Assembly: GCF_017303375.1 (NCBI RefSeq)
Contig: NZ_JAFKOH010000003.1
Coordinates: forward strand, 310,001 to 374,000
Origin: Bacillus sp. NTK074B
GTDB lineage: Bacteria > Bacillota > Bacilli > Bacillales > Bacillaceae_B
Length of the DNA stretch: 64,000 bases
Direction of reading: 5' to 3'
A program made the translations under genes and the position numbers. Under the pieces are notes generated by a model that did not search any database, was not told where the DNA came from, and worked only from the letters and a program-made list of their open reading frames with translations. This document shows positions 45,222 through 54,909 of this stretch, piece by piece; within the stretch, counting starts at the first letter, position 1, and each line of letters opens with the position of its first letter.

Positions 45222-47363
45222 TCACCTTACAAGTACATAGGAAGAGACCGGTTCAAGGGTGATCGAAGATTCCTTTACATCATACAGGCCGCTTACACTT
45301 GCCTGGTGGCCATTAGATAAACAATTCCATTGTTTCCCTTCAGGCAGGGAGTGCTCACATGCTTTCGTATCCGAATGAAAGACCAGGAGTATTTCATCCC
45401 ACGGGCCGTACGGATGGACATTTTGATAGGAAACATGGATCAGGTTTGCCTGGCTGTGTGACACCTTTACATGCTCACGGATCAGCTCACACGTATGAAA
45501 CCGTAAGGCCCCGTGGCTTTTCCTGATCTGAATCAGGGCTTTGACGTATTGAACCACATCATCGTACTGTTCTCTTCTGATCCAGTCCAATTGATTAATA
45601 TCAATGGGGGAGTTGTAGCTGTTCTCGATCCCTTTTTTGGTTCTGAAAAACTCCTGCCCTGCATGGAGGAAGGGAATCCCCTGAGACAAGATGACCATTG
45701 TGGTCGCCAGTTTATGACGGGCCTTAAGGGTTTCTTCGTCTTCATTCATGCACGCTTTCATTTTGTCCCACAACGTATGATTATCATGGGACTCCACATA
45801 ATTGACGGAATGAGCAGGCTCTTTAAAAAGTCCCCGTTCCCCGCTCTTCAAACCGATACTGCCCGTTAGGACAAGTTCCACCTTCTGTTCCAAATGGCCA
45901 TGACCGAGAGCGAACCCTTTATCATATAAATTAAATGTGCTGCCTTTAATTGTGTCCCTGAACCAATCATTGAATTGGCCGATACCTTGAAGCTGGTGTG
46001 CATTTCTCAGATTGGCTTTTTGATGTGGAGGAAGAGGTGTATTCAGATCCCAACCTTCTCCTATCAAGATGGCCCCAGGTAATACTTTATCCACTTCTTC
46101 ACGGATCGCGGTCATGGTACCGACGTCAAGGATTCCCATTAAATCAAAACGGAAGCCGTCAACTCCATATTCATTCAACCAGTAAAGGACCGAATCGACG
46201 ATGAATTTCCTTGCCATGAGGCGTTCAGAGGCGAAATCATTCCCTACTCCTGTGCCGTTTGATGGTAAGCCGTTTTCATCGTGACGAAAAAAATAGCCCG
46301 GCACGAGCTTTTCGAACGATGATTTTTCACGGATGAAGACATGGTTGTACACTACATCTTGAATGACCCTGATGTTTTCATCATGCAGACTCTGTATCAC
46401 GGCTTTCAATTCCCGGATCCGCTCATATGGATCTTCGGGCTTTAAGCTGTAGCTCCCTTCTGGCGCATTGAAAAATAAAGGATTGTATCCCCAATTATAA
46501 CTGGTATCAGAAGGACTATCCGTGACGCCATCAAAATCATTTACAGGAAGCAATTCAACATGGGTGACACCCAGTTCCTTTAAATACTGGATCCCTGTCG
46601 AAAATCCATTTGCTGTGGAGGTTCCTTTTTCCGTAAAGGCGCGGTACTTCCCCCTGAACTTCATTCCGCTTTCCTGTTGGGCGGAAAAATCCCTGATGTT
46701 CAATTCGTAAATGACAGCATCTGTGGGAGAAGAAAGTGGAGGGAGCGGCTTCGCATCTGTATTCCCCAGGTTGACGACACATCCCCATTCACTATTCAAT
46801 GAGACTGCTTTCGCATATGGATCGATCACCTCATCCCACACCAGATTGATACACGGAAGGATCGTGTACAGATATCCCTCAACATTCGCATTCACACGGC
46901 ATTCCCACACTCCGTTTTCCATTCTTGTAAACGGATACTGTATTTCTTCATCCCCGGGCGACTTGAGCTTCAAACGCATCTCGGTTGCAATTGGTGACCA
47001 TACTTTAAAGACCGTAGTTCCATCCTGGTATGTAACACCCAGGTCATCTCCATCGTAGTAGTATCGTTGATCAAATTCTTCTGTTCGTATTACAGCCCCT
47101 GTCTGAAGGTCCGTCTTTGTATCATGTTCATCTACAACTTCATAGAACTCACCTAACACGATCTTCTCGCTTACAACGGTCGTAACATATTTCATGGCAT
47201 CATGAAGGGGAATCTTTTCTTCGATGTGAAGAGCGATCTTTTCCTCTTCCCTGACCAGGGTGAAATGGCTCGAATTCCCATCATGATAATGATAAGGAAG
47301 GATCATTGTGATTGTATTAAACGTATCCAAAAATGCATCATACTGCCTGCTAATGACTAACAC
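45222..47363 (-). CDS. amyX: type I pullulanase
   Basis: The protein has about 713 residues. An N-terminal domain and a CBM48 module (FKVWSPIATEMRLKLKSPGD) precede the GH13 barrel with YNWGYNPLFF (the pullulanase signature region), VIQDVVYNHV, GFRFDLMGIL with the nucleophile Asp, LIGEGWDL with the acid Glu, and YVESHDNHTLWD. It cuts alpha-1,6 links in pullulan or glycogen dextrins. There is no signal peptide, so it acts inside the cell, as in B. subtilis. GTG 47363 with AGGTGG 5 nt upstream is preferred; GTG 47372 lacks a ribosome-binding site. Confidence 0.95.
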   Translation of the reverse strand: MLVISRQYDAFLDTFNTITMILPYHYHDGNSSHFTLVREEEKIALHIEEKIPLHDAMKYVTTVVSEKIVLGEFYEVVDEHDTKTDLQTGAVIRTEEFDQRYYYDGDDLGVTYQDGTTVFKVWSPIATEMRLKLKSPGDEEIQYPFTRMENGVWECRVNANVEGYLYTILPCINLVWDEVIDPYAKAVSLNSEWGCVVNLGNTDAKPLPPLSSPTDAVIYELNIRDFSAQQESGMKFRGKYRAFTEKGTSTANGFSTGIQYLKELGVTHVELLPVNDFDGVTDSPSDTSYNWGYNPLFFNAPEGSYSLKPEDPYERIRELKAVIQSLHDENIRVIQDVVYNHVFIREKSSFEKLVPGYFFRHDENGLPSNGTGVGNDFASERLMARKFIVDSVLYWLNEYGVDGFRFDLMGILDVGTMTAIREEVDKVLPGAILIGEGWDLNTPLPPHQKANLRNAHQLQGIGQFNDWFRDTIKGSTFNLYDKGFALGHGHLEQKVELVLTGSIGLKSGERGLFKEPAHSVNYVESHDNHTLWDKMKACMNEDEETLKARHKLATTMVILSQGIPFLHAGQEFFRTKKGIENSYNSPIDINQLDWIRREQYDDVVQYVKALIQIRKSHGALRFHTCELIREHVKVSHSQANLIHVSYQNVHPYGPWDEILLVFHSDTKACEHSLPEGKQWNCLSNGHQASVSGLYDVKESSITLEPVSSYVLVR

Positions 47364-47659
47364 TTCTGCCACCTACTTCTGTTTAACATTTTCCGACTCA
47401 ACGGACCTTGCCTATCTCCTGTTTAATAAGCTGCAAGGGAGCCGCCATCCTGTTCTTATATTATTCACTCTATGCCCATTTGGTCCGCCATTTATGGGGA
47501 AGATCCTCCAAGACCTTTCCGGCATCCCAGTTCATTTATCGTTGCTCTATTAAGGTATATGCTTGTTTGATGTTGGTTAGGCCAAAGACGCCCTATTCAT
47601 AGTGGGAATATACCCTGTAACCCGCTGGTCAAAACCGGCTGATGCAGACGGCCTTATAC

Positions 47660-48610
47660 TTAATCCCCATCCGATACCCCTTGTTCTTCCTCCCACTGAA
47701 GTCTTTTAAATGAAGTGATTTGACAATACTCCATGATGGCCTGAGCCGCTTTTAGCTGCATACTTTTAATGGGAGAAGAATTTGATCTCTGTTGCTGGAA
47801 CCATTGATGATGGATCCGTTTATCTAAAAACTGGATCCCTGCCGGCGACTGTGGGTAATCTATGTAACCGTTCCTGCTGATGACGGCTTGATAGATGGGA
47901 AGGTCCACCCCTGCATACCGGATGATTTGGTGGATGATGCGCTCCATCCTTTTTAGTCCGATGAGGGGATTCAGTACTTTTGCTTCCATGTCGCCCCATT
48001 TTTTCACCCAGAATCGTTCTCCTGAACCGATATAGGCGGTTCCCTCTTCGAATTCAAGAAAGGTTAAACACCATATCCCTGTCGGGGTGATCAGAATGGT
48101 TTCCAGTTCAACAGGTGCATTTTTTATTTTCAGGACGGGATTGTACATCACAAATATATTATCAGGGAAGCGCTGGAGTAGATAACGTAACCGCTCATCA
48201 TATCGATAACTGTTATCCACATACGACTTCTCCATGATCGTTGAGCTTGCCCACTTCAGTTGAAAATCAAATAATAGATTTAGAAAAGAAACCTTCAATT
48301 CTTCTTCTGAGTGGATATCCTGATTTCCCTCCATCTCAAAAAGTATTTCTTCATCACTGGACTGAGGCACAGAATCTTCTTCTCCGGCCTCTCTCTTTTT
48401 AAAAAGGGAAAAGAGCTTTCCCTTCATGGAATCTTTCTCTTCCTCCTCCTTTACAGATGAGGGAGGCGCCGTGGGCAGATCCATGTTTTCCCAATGTTGT
48501 TTCATTTTTTCCCATTGCTGCTTTTTTAATCGGACAAATTGGGAAGGATATCTATATAAATCCGTTTCGTATCGTGAAACGTAATCTTGAAGCTTAATCA
48601 GCTGTGCCAT
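47660..48610 (-). CDS. ytlQ: YtlQ-like conserved protein with NERD-like region
   Basis: The 316-residue protein has an N-terminal helical region, a Glu/Lys/Ser-rich linker (about 50-95) and a C-terminal half. There ELETILITPTGIWCLTFLEFE and GSGERFWVKK resemble the start of nuclease-related (NERD) domains; catalysis is not demonstrated. ATG 48610 with AAAGGA upstream is chosen. It lies 23 bp after ytlP on the same strand, as in B. subtilis, so co-transcription is likely. Confidence 0.82.
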   Translation of the reverse strand: MAQLIKLQDYVSRYETDLYRYPSQFVRLKKQQWEKMKQHWENMDLPTAPPSSVKEEEEKDSMKGKLFSLFKKREAGEEDSVPQSSDEEILFEMEGNQDIHSEEELKVSFLNLLFDFQLKWASSTIMEKSYVDNSYRYDERLRYLLQRFPDNIFVMYNPVLKIKNAPVELETILITPTGIWCLTFLEFEEGTAYIGSGERFWVKKWGDMEAKVLNPLIGLKRMERIIHQIIRYAGVDLPIYQAVISRNGYIDYPQSPAGIQFLDKRIHHQWFQQQRSNSSPIKSMQLKAAQAIMEYCQITSFKRLQWEEEQGVSDGD

Positions 48611-48633
48611 ATGAATCGGTCCTTTCGTGACGA

Positions 48634-49185
48634 TCAATTTGCCTGAAACGGTATGGTGTATATGGCTTCATACTTAGGCGTCCGGTCAGGATGAGTTTGA
48701 TATAAAACCATTTCTGTTGCTGTGAACGTATGACTCGCAGCAGGTTGGAATCCATTCAGCCACTCGTCAGTAAAGGGAGTTTGCTCATTCCATTTCCGCC
48801 CTACTGTGATATGAGGAGAAAATGGCCTCTTATCCAATTGAAATCCCGTCTCTTCACATGCACCATACACACGGCCCCTGACATTGTGCAGCATGTCTGA
48901 TGAGAGGATACCCATCCACAGGATTCTCGGAGAATCACTTTTCCCGAACGTACCGAACCTTTCCAGTGTCAGGGGAAAGGCGGGAAGCTGCAGACTGCCG
49001 GCCTTTTCGAGTACCGGCCCGAGTTTCTCCGCACTTCCCAAAAAGGCGAGAGTCAGATGATAGTCTTCTGGATGAACCCATTTCTTAAAAGAATTCTGAG
49101 CCTCCATCAGATGCATACATTCATCTAAATATCGTTTTGTTTCACTTGGCAGGGAAAGGGCAAAGAAATAGTGAGTTTTTAACAT
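48634..49185 (-). CDS. thpR: RNA 2',3'-cyclic phosphodiesterase (2'-5' RNA ligase family)
   Basis: The 183-residue 2H phosphoesterase has two HxT motifs visible as YHLTLAFLG and SPHITVGRKW about 80 residues apart. It opens RNA 2',3'-cyclic ends and can ligate 2'-5' links in vitro. ATG 49185 with GGGGAG just upstream is chosen; the 20-residue upstream extension is not supported. B. subtilis name ytlP. Confidence 0.93.
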   Translation of the reverse strand: MLKTHYFFALSLPSETKRYLDECMHLMEAQNSFKKWVHPEDYHLTLAFLGSAEKLGPVLEKAGSLQLPAFPLTLERFGTFGKSDSPRILWMGILSSDMLHNVRGRVYGACEETGFQLDKRPFSPHITVGRKWNEQTPFTDEWLNGFQPAASHTFTATEMVLYQTHPDRTPKYEAIYTIPFQAN

Positions 49186-49279
49186 ACTCCCCGTCCTTTC
49201 TATTTTGCTTGTCGTATTACCTTTGGGTTGTAAATTGATTTGCAAAAAGCTATGTATTAGTTTAGTAAGGCTTAAAAAG

Positions 49280-49318
49280 CCTGCGTTGATTGGAAATCAA
49301 CTGCTACTCACTTATACA
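49280..49318. repeat. decayed trace of the MITE-like core
   Basis: GGAAATCAACTGCTACTCACT resembles the conserved GGAAATCAACCGCCACTCG block near the ends of copies 1 and 2. The rest of this 300-bp gap is AT-rich, with the ytkP promoter zone and no gene. Confidence 0.4.
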
Positions 49319-49490
49319 CAAGCCAAAAATAAAAGTCATCTATTATTATCTTCATTTTAGCAAAATGTGTCTTGAGAAAGAATGACTAGTGAGAATTGCA
49401 ATAAAAATGAAATACAAAGCTTATTTATTTGATAAGATTTATTTGAATTAGTACGATAGAAAGAGAATGTTTTCTGAAAGGAAGTTGATC

Positions 49491-50420
49491 ATGAAAGTTG
49501 TACAGAATATCGCCGATCTGATCGGGGATACCCCTCTCGTAAAATTAAATCGATTAAACCCTGCTGACGGTGCAGACGTGTATGTGAAGCTGGAATTCTA
49601 CAATCCGAGTAAAAGCGTCAAAGACAGAGCGGCCTACGAGATGATCGTGGAAGCAGAAAAAGAGGGCTTATTGAAAGAAGGCTCGACCATCATCGAGCCA
49701 ACGAGCGGAAACACAGGTATCGGACTCGCCATGAATGCTGCCGCAAGGGGCTACCGCGCCATCCTCGTGATGCCTGATACGATGACACAAGAGCGTATCA
49801 ACCTTCTCAAGGCGTATGGAGCAGAAGTGGTATTGACGCCAGGGGACGAAAAAATGCCAGGTGCCATCGAAAAAGCCAAGGAACTGACGGAGAAAACCCC
49901 CAACAGTTTCATGCCTATGCAGTTTGAAAACGATGCAAACCCAAATGCCCACCGGAAAACAACGGCCCTTGAGATCGTCGAAGCCATGAAGGAACTAGGA
50001 AAACCTTTATCTGCATTTGTAGCAACCGCAGGAACCGGGGGAACGATTACAGGGACAGGCGAAGTGCTGAAAGACCATTATCCTGAACTCGCTGTCCATG
50101 TTGTGGAACCCGCGGGGTCTCCCGTACTCTCAGGAGGAAAACCCGGCAAGCATAAGCTCGTGGGGACGAGTCCCGGATTTGTACCGGATATCCTGAATAC
50201 GAGTGTATACGATGAAATTCATAAAATTGAAGACGAACAGGCCTACGATACCGCCCGGAGAATGGCAAGCGAGGAAGGAATCTTAGTGGGACCTTCTTCA
50301 GGCGCTGCCTGTTACGCTGCCATTGAAGTGGCGAAGAAATTATCACCTGGAGATGTAGTGGTATGTATCGCATGCGATACAGGAGAGCGCTATCTATCAA
50401 GTGACCTGTTCAGATTTTAA
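49491..50420 (+). CDS. ytkP: cysteine synthase family protein (YtkP)
   Basis: This PLP enzyme of 309 residues makes cysteine from O-acetylserine and sulfide, or a related product. The PLP Lys is in NPSKSVKDRAA, the substrate loop is TSGNTGIGLAM, the phosphate cradle is TAGTGGTITGTG, and GPSSGAACYAA holds the C-terminal Ser. ATG 49491 with GAAAGGAAG upstream matches the family start. It may be a secondary cysteine synthase, since bacilli have a separate CysK. Monocistronic. Confidence 0.93.
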   Translation: MKVVQNIADLIGDTPLVKLNRLNPADGADVYVKLEFYNPSKSVKDRAAYEMIVEAEKEGLLKEGSTIIEPTSGNTGIGLAMNAAARGYRAILVMPDTMTQERINLLKAYGAEVVLTPGDEKMPGAIEKAKELTEKTPNSFMPMQFENDANPNAHRKTTALEIVEAMKELGKPLSAFVATAGTGGTITGTGEVLKDHYPELAVHVVEPAGSPVLSGGKPGKHKLVGTSPGFVPDILNTSVYDEIHKIEDEQAYDTARRMASEEGILVGPSSGAACYAAIEVAKKLSPGDVVVCIACDTGERYLSSDLFRF

Positions 50421-50465
50421 TGAGAAAAGGCTGCCCCTATTGACGGAGCAGCCTCTTTCCTATGT

Positions 50466-50741
50466 TCATTTGATCTGATGATAATGTGAGATGAATTGTT
50501 CGGGAGAAGATTTTACGACGAACGTCCAGACCCCTTGGATGGTATGAAGATACAAGAATGTATAGTATGCGGACAATGGCTTGCTTGTCATGTCCATCAC
50601 ATCTTTGATGGTGAAGCTCTTCGTAGGAGTGACGATTCGATCATTGTACAAATACAGATGCTCCTCCGTCTCTACCGTGAATTGCTGGTTGTCTTCTATT
50701 CTTCGTTCTGTCTTCATAAATGGCTGTGAACAAATCAACAT
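50466..50741 (-). CDS. small hypothetical protein coupled to dat
   Basis: The 91-residue soluble protein with several strand-like segments (QQFTVETEEHLYLYNDRIVT, YYTFLYLHTIQGVWTFVVKSS) looks like a PH-like or beta-barrel fold, but the family is not recognised. ATG 50741 is 19 bp after the dat stop and has GGAGG 6 nt upstream, supporting expression from the dat mRNA. Confidence 0.75.
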   Translation of the reverse strand: MLICSQPFMKTERRIEDNQQFTVETEEHLYLYNDRIVTPTKSFTIKDVMDMTSKPLSAYYTFLYLHTIQGVWTFVVKSSPEQFISHYHQIK

Positions 50742-50759
50742 ATCATGCCTCCAACTAGT

Positions 50760-51608
50760 TTAACGAGCTTCCATTCCTTTTCTGTCACTGAAGAGCGCCT
50801 GAAGCGTTTTAGTGACGGCACCCGGTTTTCCTTCTCCGATTTTCTGTCCATCAATCCTGATGACTGGCATCACTTCTGAAGTGGTGCTGGCAATGAATGC
50901 CTCATCCGCGCCCATTAGCTCAGAAACGGAGAAAGTCTCTTCCTGGAATGTAATACCCTCTTTTCTACACAAATCTTCAATGACTCTCCTCGTGATTCCA
51001 TTAAGGATCAGATTTGTAACGGGATGAGTATAGATGACGCCGTCTTTCACTATGAAGGCATTGGAAGAAGAACCTTCCGTCACCGTATCGCCTCGATGCA
51101 AGATCGCTTCAAAGTGCCCCTCTGATGCCGCCTCTTGTTTCGCCAGAAGATTGCCAAGGAGATTCAAGCTCTTAATATCACAGCGGAGCCAACGGATATC
51201 CTCCACGAGCTTGGCTGTCACGCCTTCCTCCATTTGCCCGGCGGGAACAGGGAAATCCTTTGTATAGGCAACGACACTTCCCAATACGTCCTCAGAAGGA
51301 AAGTGATGTTGACGTGGTGAGACGCCCCGCGTCACCTGCAGATAAACAATTCCGTCTTTCACCCCGTTAAGTTCGATCAACTGAAGAAGTTTCGCCGTGA
51401 ATTCTTCCGCTTTATAGGGAATGGACAGCTTCATCTTTTCAGCGCTTTGATACAGTCTTTCCATATGTTCCTTCATGGTAAACGTCTTTCCGTTGTACAC
51501 CCGGATCACTTCGTAGATACCGTCTCCAAATTGATAGCCCCGATCCTCGATGTCGATCTTTGCTTCATCACGATCGATCAGTTCCCCGTTAACAAATACT
51601 GTATTCAT
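50760..51608 (-). CDS. dat: D-amino acid aminotransferase
   Basis: The 282-residue fold type IV PLP enzyme interconverts D-Ala and D-Glu, feeding peptidoglycan precursors. It has DIEDRGYQFGDGIYEVIRVY at the start, the PLP Lys in RWLRCDIKSLNLLGN near residue 146, VTEGSSSNAFIV and LILNGITRR. Length equals that of B. subtilis Dat. It lies 24 bp after the pepV stop on the same strand, probably one operon. Confidence 0.96.
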   Translation of the reverse strand: MNTVFVNGELIDRDEAKIDIEDRGYQFGDGIYEVIRVYNGKTFTMKEHMERLYQSAEKMKLSIPYKAEEFTAKLLQLIELNGVKDGIVYLQVTRGVSPRQHHFPSEDVLGSVVAYTKDFPVPAGQMEEGVTAKLVEDIRWLRCDIKSLNLLGNLLAKQEAASEGHFEAILHRGDTVTEGSSSNAFIVKDGVIYTHPVTNLILNGITRRVIEDLCRKEGITFQEETFSVSELMGADEAFIASTTSEVMPVIRIDGQKIGEGKPGAVTKTLQALFSDRKGMEAR

Positions 51609-51632
51609 CCTCTGCTCTCCCCCCTCTATCTC

Positions 51633-53039
51633 TTATGATTCACATGCCAATTCATAAATAGCCTGAGCATAAATGGCCGTAGCTTTAAGGAGATCCTCTA
51701 TATACATATATTCATCCTTCTGATGGGCAATATCCTCACGGCCCGGGAACAGCGCTCCAAAGGCTACTCCAGCTTCAAGACTTCTTGCGTAAGTTCCTCC
51801 ACCGATGCTTAATAACTCGCCTTTTTCACCAGTCCGGTCTTCATATACTTTCTTGAGGGTCTGTACCAGTTCATCATCCTTCGACACATGATGAGGCTTG
51901 CTGTCCGTGAAATTCTCTACAGAATACCCTTCAACATTATCAATGATACTCTTTCCTTTTTCCATATCGAACGTCACAGGATAACGCATGTTCAAACCTA
52001 GACGTCCTCCGTCTGCTTCTGTATAGCGAAGCTTTCCGACGTTAATGGTGAGGTCCCCTGTGATCTCGTCTGTGTAACTGACTCCGAGCTGAATCCCCCT
52101 GGAATCCTTGAAGAAGTGCTTTGTCGTGAAGTCAAAGAACTCTTTACCTTGAGAGGATAATGGCAGTTTCGAAAGGAAAGCGGCTAAATAAAGCCCGGCG
52201 TTTTTTCCGTTATCAGGCTCCATTCCGTGTGAAGACACACCCTCAACTTGGAATACTAACTCTCCGTTTTCAATATAATAGCTTCCTTTGACACCTTCTT
52301 CTTTCGTGAAGATTTCAAAGTTCTGCACCCATTTCGTATGATCCTCATCCACTACCAGGATCGCTTTTGCATAGTCAGGAACCATGTTGTAGCGGCGCCC
52401 CGATTCGAAGGAAAGGACTTTGATCCCTGTTTCCGTCACCTCTTCAGGCTTCACCTGGACCAAATCATAATCCGCGATCCCTTTTTCAGCATGGATGATC
52501 GGGAAATCCGCATCAGGGGCAAATCCCATTGTCGGCATTTCTTCGTTCTTGAAATAATGGTCCACGCATCTCCAATCGCTTTCTTCATCGGTCCCGATGA
52601 TCATGCGGATCCGCTTGTTGAAGGTCGGATCAAGATCTTTTACAATCTTCATGGCATAGTAGGCAGCCATCGTCGGCCCTTTATCATCGATCGCTCCACG
52701 TGCATAGATCTTCCCTTCCTTAATCTCACCGCCATAAGGGTCGACACTCCAGCCGTCCCCTTCCGGCACGACATCCACGTGGCAGAGGATACCGAGGAGG
52801 TCCGTCCCTTCCCCGAACTCTAAATGACCGGCCAGATGATCGACGTTCTTAGGAGTGAAACCGTCTTTCTCCCCAAGTGTCAGCAGGTACGAAAGGGCTT
52901 CCTTCACCCCTTTTCCCAGAGGTGCATCTTCTGTCGCATTCTCTTCATCAAGTACACTTTTAATCTGAAGGAATTTCTGCAAGTCTTTAAGCAAATCATC
53001 TTTCCGTTTATCGACTTCATTTGTCCAATTGATACTCAT
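51633..53039 (-). CDS. ytjP: M20 dipeptidase PepV-like (YtjP)
   Basis: The 468-residue M20 metallopeptidase has GILCHVDVVPEGDGW with the first zinc ligands, YARGAIDDKGPTMAAYYAM with the bridging Asp, GTDEESDWRCVDHY with catalytic and ligand Glu, and a C-terminal GGGTYARSL. PepV-type enzymes hydrolyse dipeptides in the cytosol. Ribosome-binding site AGGTGG. First gene of a likely ytjP-dat-small ORF unit. Confidence 0.95.
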   Translation of the reverse strand: MSINWTNEVDKRKDDLLKDLQKFLQIKSVLDEENATEDAPLGKGVKEALSYLLTLGEKDGFTPKNVDHLAGHLEFGEGTDLLGILCHVDVVPEGDGWSVDPYGGEIKEGKIYARGAIDDKGPTMAAYYAMKIVKDLDPTFNKRIRMIIGTDEESDWRCVDHYFKNEEMPTMGFAPDADFPIIHAEKGIADYDLVQVKPEEVTETGIKVLSFESGRRYNMVPDYAKAILVVDEDHTKWVQNFEIFTKEEGVKGSYYIENGELVFQVEGVSSHGMEPDNGKNAGLYLAAFLSKLPLSSQGKEFFDFTTKHFFKDSRGIQLGVSYTDEITGDLTINVGKLRYTEADGGRLGLNMRYPVTFDMEKGKSIIDNVEGYSVENFTDSKPHHVSKDDELVQTLKKVYEDRTGEKGELLSIGGGTYARSLEAGVAFGALFPGREDIAHQKDEYMYIEDLLKATAIYAQAIYELACES

Positions 53040-53296
53040 ACACTTCCACCTGCTTTATATGTATTTTCTTCCCCTCCCATTTTATACTCTTTTGCAGAGA
53101 AATCCAAACAAGGACGACCGGTAAAGACCACCTCATTCTCTCACCTCAGGGGCTCGCAAAAAGGATGACTATAAAAAATACATAATTTTAGCATTTTCTT
53201 CATATTCTAGGAATAGAGGCAGCAAGTTACTACGTTAATAGTTTGTAAATTTGGACAATATTCTAGAAATTTTGTCGGATTAGGAGTACAATGTAA

Positions 53297-53325
53297 TTGT
53301 CTGACATCTAGAATAACTTTATAAG
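53297..53325 (+). promoter_or_regulatory. sigma-A-like promoter of ytzE
   Basis: TTGTCT (53297-53302) and TATAAG (53320-53325) are exactly 17 bp apart. The leader to the TTG start is about 100 nt. The rest of the 390-bp gap 53040-53431 shows nothing else recognisable. Confidence 0.6.
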
Positions 53326-53431
53326 TAGAAAAGGGGTTGTCTAAAGCGCATAGTACATATGGTAGCACGTGAGGTGCACAAACGACGCTTGTAGTCTTTT
53401 GCCTTTGGAAAAATGATGAGGGAGTGGTTTT

Positions 53432-53653
53432 TTGAAACCTTCAACCAATCGTATGCTCACTAGAATCAAAGCTGTATACATGTACATCAAACAGAAGGGT
53501 ACTGTAACAACTCAAGATCTTGTAGACGAATTTGGCATTACTCCTCGAACCATACAAAGAGATCTCAACGTGTTAGCCTATAATGACTTGGTACAAAGCC
53601 CGAGTCGGGGTCAGTGGACAACTACTCAGAAAAAAGTGAAAATGACCTCTTAA
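53432..53653 (+). CDS. ytzE: YtzE, short DeoR-type HTH protein
   Basis: This 73-residue protein is almost only a winged helix-turn-helix: VTTQDLVDEFGITPRTIQRDLNVL is the DeoR recognition unit. The sugar-phosphate sensing domain of full DeoR regulators is missing, as in B. subtilis YtzE. The start is TTG 53432 with GGGAG 7 nt upstream; the inner ATG 53453 has none. Targets are unknown. Confidence 0.88.
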   Translation: MKPSTNRMLTRIKAVYMYIKQKGTVTTQDLVDEFGITPRTIQRDLNVLAYNDLVQSPSRGQWTTTQKKVKMTS

Positions 53654-53721
53654 ATAGACAACGGCGGCTTCCGCTTAATTGAAAAAGAACGAATAACAGA
53701 CTTGTAATACTAATACACACT

Positions 53722-53764
53722 AAAACAGGACAGCACCTTTATCGTAAGGTGCTGTCCTGTTTTT
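53722..53764. terminator. bidirectional terminator between ytzE and rsuA
   Basis: AAAACAGGACAGCACCTT and AAGGTGCTGTCCTGTTTT perfect arms. Confidence 0.95.
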
Positions 53765-54483
53765 CATTCCGGCTTATATTCTTTAAGAAGGGTTACTTCC
53801 TCTTCCGTCAGTTCACGGTACTCACCAAGCTCTAAATCTTCATCAAGCTCGAGCGGCCCCATTGTCAGGCGCTTCAGATAGATCACACGCTTCCCGACAC
53901 TTTCGAACATTCTCTTTACCTGATGGAATTTCCCTTCCGTGATCGTCAACTCGATGTCTGAAGTGAGACCCGATTTTAGGATCGTTAAATCTCCTGGTTT
54001 CGTTTCGTAGCCGTCGTCCAATGTGACTCCACTTTTGAACGCTTCTACATCCGCTTCCGTCACTTCCCCGTCGATCACGGCGAAATACGTCTTCGGCACA
54101 TGCCTTTTGGGTGAAAGGAGCTGGTGGGATAATTGGCCGTCATTGGTGATCAGGAGGAAACCTTCTGTATCCTTATCAAGTCTCCCTACTGGAAATGGAT
54201 TGAAAATTTGGTCTTCCAGCTGTAGCAAATCAATCACGGTTTCATCCTGCCCATCTTCAGTGGCGGAGATGACACCAGGGGGTTTATTCATCAGCAGGTA
54301 AATGTATTCGCGATATTCCACCTGTTCCCCGTACAACATGACCGTATCCTTTTCTGTATTGATATGGACTTTCCCGTCCTTGATGACTTCCCCATTCACT
54401 TGGAGCCCGCCGTCCTTTAATAATTTCTTCACTTCTTTGCGGCTTCCATAGCCCATATTCGCAAGCATTTTATCTATTCTCAT
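53764..54483 (-). CDS. rsuA: 16S rRNA pseudouridine(516) synthase
   Basis: The 239-residue RsuA-family enzyme has an N-terminal S4 domain (MRIDKMLANMGYGSRKEVKKLL) and a catalytic domain with VGRLDKDTEGFLLITNDG (catalytic Asp), KTYFAVIDG and EGKFHQVKRMF. ATG 54483 with GGAG 10 nt upstream fits the family start better than GTG 54492. Known in B. subtilis under a ytz name. Confidence 0.94.
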   Translation of the reverse strand: MRIDKMLANMGYGSRKEVKKLLKDGGLQVNGEVIKDGKVHINTEKDTVMLYGEQVEYREYIYLLMNKPPGVISATEDGQDETVIDLLQLEDQIFNPFPVGRLDKDTEGFLLITNDGQLSHQLLSPKRHVPKTYFAVIDGEVTEADVEAFKSGVTLDDGYETKPGDLTILKSGLTSDIELTITEGKFHQVKRMFESVGKRVIYLKRLTMGPLELDEDLELGEYRELTEEEVTLLKEYKPE

Positions 54484-54627
54484 TTCATTCACGCTCCGTC
54501 AGTTTTTCATTCTATTTTACTTTTATAACGTTCGGTCTCTTTATGGGCTGTTACCCACTCATCTTTCTATTCTTAACATAGGCTACTAATGATAAGCAAC
54601 TTTCATCAATACAAATGAGGTGAACCT

Positions 54628-54858
54628 ATGTATCCTTATAGACAGCAAGGGTCGGGAGGCATTCTGATCCCGATTCCACTTCCAGGCGTCGGCCAGGGAC
54701 AGTATCAGGGCTATCCAGGTCAAGGCTATGGTGGTGGCGGTATAAACGATCGATTAGACAGGCTTGAACGGCAGTACGAACGGCTCGACCGCAAAGTAAA
54801 CCGCTTAGAGAGAAAAGTAGAACGCCTTGAGAGACAGCTGGGTTATTCTAATCGATAG
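54628..54858 (+). CDS. small Gly-rich coiled-coil protein
   Basis: The 76-residue protein has a Gly/Gln/Tyr/Pro-rich first half (GQGQYQGYPGQGYGGGG) and a charged heptad second half (DRLDRLERQYERLDRKVNRL and a similar unit following) that should form a coiled coil. AGGTGA 5 nt upstream and a downstream terminator support it. Such proteins occur in spore-forming bacilli, but the function is unknown; a spore-coat or surface role is a guess. Confidence 0.78.
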   Translation: MYPYRQQGSGGILIPIPLPGVGQGQYQGYPGQGYGGGGINDRLDRLERQYERLDRKVNRLERKVERLERQLGYSNR

Positions 54859-54872
54859 TGTCTTTGCAATAA

Positions 54873-54908
54873 GAAAAAGGGATGATCGGCATGCATCATC
54901 CCTTTTTC
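54873..54908. terminator. bidirectional terminator between the coiled-coil gene and murJ
   Basis: AAAAAGGGATGAT and ATCATCCCTTTTT arms. Confidence 0.93.
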
Positions 54909-54909
54909 C

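Noticed and set aside
47308-47602. Two overlapping plus-strand ORFs upstream of amyX
   Set aside because: No ribosome-binding site and no family pattern; likely the amyX promoter region.
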